Origin: a marine actinobacterium MedAcidi-G3
GTDB lineage: Bacteria; Actinomycetota; Acidimicrobiia; Acidimicrobiales; Poriferisodalaceae
Direction of reading: 5' to 3'
DNA: 64,000 nt
Assembly: GCA_000817105.1 (NCBI GenBank)
Contig: JUEP01000004.1
Span: forward strand, 32,400 to 96,399
The notes below the pieces were generated by a model. It was not told the origin of the DNA. It searched no databases and saw only the letters and a program-made list of their open reading frames with translations. Every line of letters begins with the position of its first letter. Position 1 is the stretch's first letter. Below are positions 58,890-64,000 of this stretch, piece after piece. The translations under genes and the position numbers were made by a program.

Positions 58890-59717
58890 ATGCCAATTTT
58901 TCACGCAATCGTCTTAGGTGTTACTCAGGGACTTACCGAGTTCCTGCCCATCTCGTCTAGCGGTCATCTCGGCATAATTCCATGGCTGTTCCAATGGAAT
59001 CACTTTGATGGTGACACCAGGATGGAAAATACCTTTGACGTGGCAGTTCACTTTGGGACATTAGTCGGGTCAGTTATCTGTTTGTGGGGAGATGTTCGTA
59101 GGTACTCGAGCGCTGGACTTTTAGCTCTTGTCGGACGCAGGCCTTGGAATAATCAAGCAAGGTTTGCTTGGTTTTTATTGTTGTCGGCGTTGCCTGCTGC
59201 CATATTGGCAGCGTCTTTTGAAGGCTTTTTCCTAACGCAAAGCAACCGCATTGGTTTAATTGCTTTTGGTTTAGCTGGCTTCGGTGTTTTGTTGTGGGCA
59301 GCTGATCGGAGACCCCAAACCAAGGCCGTCGTTAAAGATCTCACAATGCGGCGTGCCGCGCTGCTGGGATGGGGTCAATGCTTTGCATTGTTACCTGGTG
59401 TGAGCCGCTCTGGGATAAATATCACAATCGCCAGAACTCTGGGCTACCGGCGATCGGATGCTGCTCGTATTGCGTTTCTTATGGGCCTACCGATTATCGG
59501 GGGAGCTGCCATTTACAGGCTATTCGGAGTCATTTCCGATGGTTTGCCGAATGGCATGTGGAGTGTTTTGGCTGTCGGGGCCTTTTCCTCAGCGGTTACC
59601 GGTTGGTTCGCCATCCATGTGGTGCTCCGATGGGTGAGGACCCATAGTTACGCCGGTTTCGCCGCATACCGCCTCTGCCTAGCATTGGCGATAGCGATAG
59701 TGTTATGGAGTCGTTGA
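58890..59717 (+). CDS. uppP: undecaprenyl-diphosphatase
   Basis: VLGVTQGLTEFLPISSSGHLGIIPWL, LPGVSRSGINITIARTLGYRRSDAARIAFLMGLPIIGGAA. Confidence 0.96.
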   Translation: MPIFHAIVLGVTQGLTEFLPISSSGHLGIIPWLFQWNHFDGDTRMENTFDVAVHFGTLVGSVICLWGDVRRYSSAGLLALVGRRPWNNQARFAWFLLLSALPAAILAASFEGFFLTQSNRIGLIAFGLAGFGVLLWAADRRPQTKAVVKDLTMRRAALLGWGQCFALLPGVSRSGINITIARTLGYRRSDAARIAFLMGLPIIGGAAIYRLFGVISDGLPNGMWSVLAVGAFSSAVTGWFAIHVVLRWVRTHSYAGFAAYRLCLALAIAIVLWSR

Positions 59718-59769
59718 ACCAATGTCAGATTGGTGAAAATCTAATTCCATGGCAATTTTTGACTTCTAA

Positions 59770-60114
59770 TTAGTCCTTAGCTGCCTTTGATGAATTAGAG
59801 CTCGAAGATTTGTCTGTGGAGCTCGAAGATTTGTCCGCGGATCCGGAAGACGAAGACTCACTCTTCGAAGAAGTAGTTTGCTCTTTGCTGCTTCCGCCAG
59901 AACTAGAAGAATCTGACTGTTTGCTGTTTCCGGCACGACTGTCGTTTTTGTAGAAGCCGTTGCCTTTAAACGCAATTCCGACATTTCCAAAAACTTTCTT
60001 CACCTCACCACCACAGGTGTCAAGCGGACAGACAGTAATTGGGTCATCGGAGAAAGACTGACGGATTTCGAATTGGTCTTCACAAGCTGTGCAGCGATAT
60101 TGATAGGTAGGCAT
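59770..60114 (-). CDS. FmdB family zinc-ribbon protein with Ser-rich tail
   Basis: MPTYQYRCTACEDQFEIRQSFSDDPITVCPLDTCGGEVKKVFGNVGIAFKGNGFYKND. Confidence 0.93.
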   Translation of the reverse strand: MPTYQYRCTACEDQFEIRQSFSDDPITVCPLDTCGGEVKKVFGNVGIAFKGNGFYKNDSRAGNSKQSDSSSSGGSSKEQTTSSKSESSSSGSADKSSSSTDKSSSSNSSKAAKD

Positions 60115-60234
60115 ATGTATGCGTAGCTCCTGACCCGATTTGAAGGCCGCTCAAGATACTACCGACGACCAGCGAGGGAGACACCTGCCGATAACAAACG
60201 ACAGACAGGCTCTAGCGCCGCTAGATTCCAGAAT

Positions 60235-61428
60235 ATGATTCCGATTGAAGAGGCCCGGACCTATGTGATGGACCGGTGTCGACCACAACCTGCTGTAGGA
60301 ACCGACGTAGCAGACGCCCTTGGGCTGGTCACTTCCGCCGATGTAATTGCAAACGAGTCTCTACCGCCGTTCGCAAATACCGCAATGGATGGCTTTGCTG
60401 TCCGGTCTGCCGACTTAGATACTGTTCCCGTCCGGTTAGAAGTTATTGAAACAATTGCAGCGGGGCACAATCCCACACGTGAGGTGGGTTTGGGTCAAGC
60501 GAGCAGAATTATGACTGGAGCGCCTATTCCAGATGGCGCGGATGCAATTGTGATGGTCGAAAAGACTTCGGTTGATGGAGATGTTGTAACTATTGAAGCT
60601 CAAGTGGAGCCCGGTAATCACATCCGTCCAGCGGGCGACGATGTGAAAGAAGGAGATCTAGTTTTTCCAGCAGGAACACGACTGAGCGCTGGCCATCTAG
60701 GAGTTCTTTGCAGCTTGGGTTTTCAAAAAATTGATACCTTTCCGCGGCTCAGAGTGGGAGTTATATCTACCGGAGATGAGCTGGTAGATGATGGGGGAGT
60801 TCTGGAACCAGGACAAATACGTGATTCGAATCGAAGAACGTTGCTTTCGTTACTTAGCGGAGATGCCTTCTCGCCTGTTGATCTAGGGCTTGTCGCCGAT
60901 AATGAACTTGCTATCGAAGAGGCTCTGTCGCAGGGTGCGCAAGACTGTGACGCGGTAATTACCTCTGGCGGAGTCAGCATGGGTGACTTTGACTATGTCA
61001 AGGCTGTTCTTGACCGGATAGGTGATATGAGATGGATGCAAATTGCCATCAAGCCGGCAAAACCACTTGCATTTGGCACGATCGGCGGAACACCTATCTT
61101 TGGTCTTCCTGGAAACCCTGTCTCGTCGATGGTCTCCTACGAGTTGTTTGCTCGGGCAGGGCTTCGTTCGATGATGGGGTTCAGAGAGCCGATCAGGCCA
61201 ATAATTAAGGGCGTTGCAGCGAAGTCAATGAGGAGAAGAGCAGACGGGAAAATCCATTACGTTCGGGTAATTGCCGAACAGGAGAATGGAACAACTGTTG
61301 TATACCCGGTTTCCGGTCAAGGCTCTCATATGTTGGCATCAATGGCGCGCTCGAATTCGCTTGCTGTTTTGCCAGACGGAGAAGGTTGTGAAGCAGGAGA
61401 ACAGGTCGACGTTTTGCTCCTTGATTAA
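60235..61428 (+). CDS. moeA: molybdopterin molybdotransferase
   Basis: PPFANTAMDGFAVRSAD, MTGAPIPDGADAIVMVE, GVISTGDELVDDG, ITSGGVSMGDFDYVK, GLPGNPVSSMVSYELF. Confidence 0.95.
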   Translation: MIPIEEARTYVMDRCRPQPAVGTDVADALGLVTSADVIANESLPPFANTAMDGFAVRSADLDTVPVRLEVIETIAAGHNPTREVGLGQASRIMTGAPIPDGADAIVMVEKTSVDGDVVTIEAQVEPGNHIRPAGDDVKEGDLVFPAGTRLSAGHLGVLCSLGFQKIDTFPRLRVGVISTGDELVDDGGVLEPGQIRDSNRRTLLSLLSGDAFSPVDLGLVADNELAIEEALSQGAQDCDAVITSGGVSMGDFDYVKAVLDRIGDMRWMQIAIKPAKPLAFGTIGGTPIFGLPGNPVSSMVSYELFARAGLRSMMGFREPIRPIIKGVAAKSMRRRADGKIHYVRVIAEQENGTTVVYPVSGQGSHMLASMARSNSLAVLPDGEGCEAGEQVDVLLLD

Positions 61429-61483
61429 GCTATAAAGAGCTGAGCAGGTGTCAACAGCTACGGATCGCTACCCTTGAGTCATC

Positions 61484-62482
61484 ATGCACGAAGAAGTTAC
61501 AGCCCAAGATCTAATAGACCCACATGGTCGAACAGTTCGCGACCTTCGTATTTCCGTCACTGATCGATGTAACTTCCGATGCCAGTACTGCATGCCAGCA
61601 GAGGGGATGCAATGGCTTCCGAGAGAAGAAATTTTATCCTTTGAGGAAATAGAGCGGTTTGCTCGCATCTGTATTGAGCATTTTGGGTTTAGTGGTATCC
61701 GGCTCACCGGTGGCGAACCTTTGGTTAGAGCTCACCTCCCTGAGTTGGTCCAACGATTAGCTCGTTTGGGAGTCGATGTTGCGTTGACAACTAATGGAGC
61801 AACGTTGCGACTGCATGCAGCGGCACTTGCCGACGCTGGTCTAAAGCGCATCAACATAAGTCTCGATTCGCTGCGTAAAGACAGATTTTTGGAGTTAACG
61901 AGACGCGACGAGCTTGACCGTGTTTTGAGTGGAATTGATGCTGCGATTGAGGCTGGGCTTAACCCCGTGAAGATAAACGCAGTCATGATGCGGGGAATCA
62001 ACGATGACGAAATATTAGATTTTGCCGAATTTGGAAGAGAAAAAGGTGTCACCGTTCGCTTTATTGAGTTCATGCCGCTTGAAGCTGGGGATGTATGGAA
62101 CGAAACTGTCGTGGTTCCGGCGCAAGAGATAGTCGAAACTATTAACCAGGCCATCCCCTTAGAGCCTGTTGTGCGTGGAAGTGAGCCCGCTGAAAGATGG
62201 CGGTACGCCGATGGCGGCGGCGAAGTAGGAGTTATAGCTTCGGTTACCAAGCCGTTCTGCGGTAACTGTGACCGGGTTCGCTTGACCGCAGAAGGTCAAT
62301 TTCGGACTTGTCTTTTCGCCGTAGATGAATTTGATATGCGCTCACTTCTTAGGAGCAGCGCCGGAGATGATGCGGTGGCTTCTGCGATAGCAACTGCAGT
62401 CGGAACCAAATGGGCAGGGCACTCTATTGGCCAAGTTAATTTTATTCGCCCTAAACGAACGATGAGCCAGATCGGAGGTTGA
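61484..62482 (+). CDS. moaA: GTP 3',8-cyclase
   Basis: DRCNFRCQYCMPAEGMQWLPREEILSFEEI, FSGIRLTGGEPLVR, KPFCGNCDRVRLTAEGQFRTCLF. Confidence 0.96.
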   Translation: MHEEVTAQDLIDPHGRTVRDLRISVTDRCNFRCQYCMPAEGMQWLPREEILSFEEIERFARICIEHFGFSGIRLTGGEPLVRAHLPELVQRLARLGVDVALTTNGATLRLHAAALADAGLKRINISLDSLRKDRFLELTRRDELDRVLSGIDAAIEAGLNPVKINAVMMRGINDDEILDFAEFGREKGVTVRFIEFMPLEAGDVWNETVVVPAQEIVETINQAIPLEPVVRGSEPAERWRYADGGGEVGVIASVTKPFCGNCDRVRLTAEGQFRTCLFAVDEFDMRSLLRSSAGDDAVASAIATAVGTKWAGHSIGQVNFIRPKRTMSQIGG

Positions 62483-62485
62483 AAG

Positions 62486-62971
62486 GTGGCTGGGTCCAAA
62501 GATCCGGAATTAACGCACCTGGATTCATCCGGTCAGGCGCGTATGGTTGATGTTCTCGGAAAGGATGTGACTCGACGTCGAGCAGTGTCGAAATGTCGTA
62601 TAGAAATGGCTGCTGCTACTGCTTCCATCATCGCGAAGGGAGATGCAACCAAAGGTGATGTCTTGGCTGTAGCGAGAGTCGCCGGAATTCAGGCTGGAAA
62701 GCGTACTTCTGAGTTGATCCCGTTATGCCACCCATTAATGATTGGATCGATTTCGATCGAGTTTGAAATAGAAGAAAGTTACGTTTCTATTACTGCGGAG
62801 GCTGAGACTCTCGATCGAACCGGAGTCGAAATGGAAGCTCTAACTGCCTGTTCTGTTGCTGCACTGACTATCTATGACATGTGTAAATCGGTAGACAAAA
62901 ACATGGTGATCAGCGACTTAGCACTATGGGAAAAGACCGGTGGAAAGTCCGGCCCGTACAGTCGAAGCTAA
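62486..62971 (+). CDS. moaC: cyclic pyranopterin monophosphate synthase
   Basis: [84 protein letters not shown]. Confidence 0.96.
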   Translation: MAGSKDPELTHLDSSGQARMVDVLGKDVTRRRAVSKCRIEMAAATASIIAKGDATKGDVLAVARVAGIQAGKRTSELIPLCHPLMIGSISIEFEIEESYVSITAEAETLDRTGVEMEALTACSVAALTIYDMCKSVDKNMVISDLALWEKTGGKSGPYSRS

Positions 62972-63038
62972 CTCCGTTGAGAACTAATTTCTTGGTAATG
63001 GAAACGAGCATTGCATCTAACGCTGTGGCTCGTAATAC

Positions 63039-63674
63039 TTGGTTGGCCGTATCCGGATTTGGGTATCGTTTCTTATAAGGCTCATTCTTGTATGCGCCTT
63101 AGTAATTTTTGCAAGATCGCTAGCTTATTTGTGGACGAAAGGTAGGAGGAGAATCGACTTGACCGAGATAGTTCTCCTCGTACTTGCGTTTGTGTGGGCT
63201 CTGGTGTTGGTCCCGGGTTGGATACGTGCGTTTTTGTATCGCGGAGGTCGCCGAACTCCAATGATGGCCTGGCAACGGCAGCTAAATACGCTGTCTCATT
63301 CATCTCCGGCCGCCGGTGTGCCAGCGCCCTTCGGAGCTCGTGTGGCAACGGTTGACCGAAGAGGAATTTATCGGCGACCGAGAAGTTCAATTCCCAACAA
63401 CAGTCGCGAGGCAGCTGTGCGCCGGCGCGATGTGCTGCGCCTTCTGGCTTTAGGTTCTGGCATGACTTTGTTCGGGTGGGTCGCAGGAGGCCTCGCAATT
63501 GTGGGAGTGACCCACATAATTTTTGACGCATCCCTGGTTGCGTACTTGGTCCTTTTGAACCAGCGACGTAAAAAAGAGATTGAGCGGCTTGCTCAAATCC
63601 ATTATCTAAAGCCACAAATAGCTATAGCTGGCGAGCTTGCAGACGATGGCACTGGGCGAAGCGCCACCAAATAG
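63039..63674 (+). CDS. hypothetical membrane protein
   Basis: Hydrophobic segments (LILVCALVIFARSLAYLW; IVLLVLAFVWALVLVPGW; GGLAIVGVTHIIFDASLVAYLVLL) with polar, basic linkers. Confidence 0.6.
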   Translation: MVGRIRIWVSFLIRLILVCALVIFARSLAYLWTKGRRRIDLTEIVLLVLAFVWALVLVPGWIRAFLYRGGRRTPMMAWQRQLNTLSHSSPAAGVPAPFGARVATVDRRGIYRRPRSSIPNNSREAAVRRRDVLRLLALGSGMTLFGWVAGGLAIVGVTHIIFDASLVAYLVLLNQRRKKEIERLAQIHYLKPQIAIAGELADDGTGRSATK

Positions 63675-63750
63675 ATGCAGCGGCTCGATTAAGTCGCCCC
63701 CTCAACGTCCTGCATCGATCAGTTTTGCTGTATCGTCCAAAGGTCCCTAT

Positions 63751-63823
63751 GGGGGTGTAGCTCAGTTGGTAGAGCGCTTCGGTCGCATCGAAGAGGCCAG
63801 GGGTTCAATTCCCCTCACCTCCA
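63751..63823 (+). tRNA. tRNA-Ala(CGC)
   Basis: GGGGGTG acceptor pairing with CACCTCC including the G3:U70 alanine identity pair; D-arm GCTCagttggtaGAGC; anticodon arm CTTCG-gtCGCat-CGAAG; T-arm AGGGGttcaattCCCCT; CCA not encoded. Confidence 0.95.
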
Positions 63824-63882
63824 CGCCATTCAGAAAGATTCTGTCGCGCAGTCTCACTGGCGGACCTCTGTTAATAGCGCTG

Positions 63883-64000
63883 ATGTTTGTGTTCCTCATA
63901 AGCGGTTGTGCTGAGACTGCCGCTGAGAGCACTTACTCAGGCTTAGAGGTAAAGCAGCCTCAAATCATGCCGGACCCAGTTCTCATAGATACTCAAGGCC
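63883..64000 (+). CDS. lipoprotein N-terminus, possibly SCO1/SenC-type (truncated by window edge)
   Basis: MFVFLISGCAETAAESTYSGLEVKQPQIMPDPVLIDTQG..., lipobox LISGC; start uncertain, frame open upstream. Confidence 0.45.
   Translation, partial: MFVFLISGCAETAAESTYSGLEVKQPQIMPDPVLIDTQG

Overview
The window is chromosomal DNA from an actinobacterium. The presence of mshC, F420/LLM-type oxidoreductases, a DUF3516 helicase and a ParA-like gene suggests an Acidimicrobiia-like marine or environmental lineage, but that placement is inference. It holds about 57 densely packed protein genes and one tRNA-Ala(CGC). I see no CRISPR array, rRNA, prophage or transposase. Most genes are core or catabolic: guaB, mshC, mutM, nei2-like, pncB, thiD, dxs, a tldD/pmbA pair, uppP, moeA/moaA/moaC, a Co-type nitrile hydratase operon, a copper amine oxidase, a P450, and acyl-CoA mutase/thiolase genes. 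The main finding is two selenoprotein genes that the ORF track splits at in-frame TGA codons. (1) A BCP/AhpC-type peroxiredoxin at 6769..7236(+) reads ...YPKAATPG-U-TLEGQGLRD..., with TGA exactly at the peroxidatic Cys position. (2) A UGSC-family protein at 22244..22774(-) reads ...VAAYGH-U-GSC-TSGT.... Each TGA is followed, 20-21 nt before its apical loop, by a bacterial-SECIS-like hairpin whose loop begins CGUG. Other leads are an extended anti-SD-complementary leader with a 13-aa ORF near 36.85 kb, two unannotated coupled single-TM microproteins, an acyl-CoA mutase with isobutyryl-CoA-mutase-type specificity residues, an HMGS/OB-fold fusion that has lost its zinc-ribbon cysteines, and a probable glucosylglycerate synthase/phosphorylase pair.
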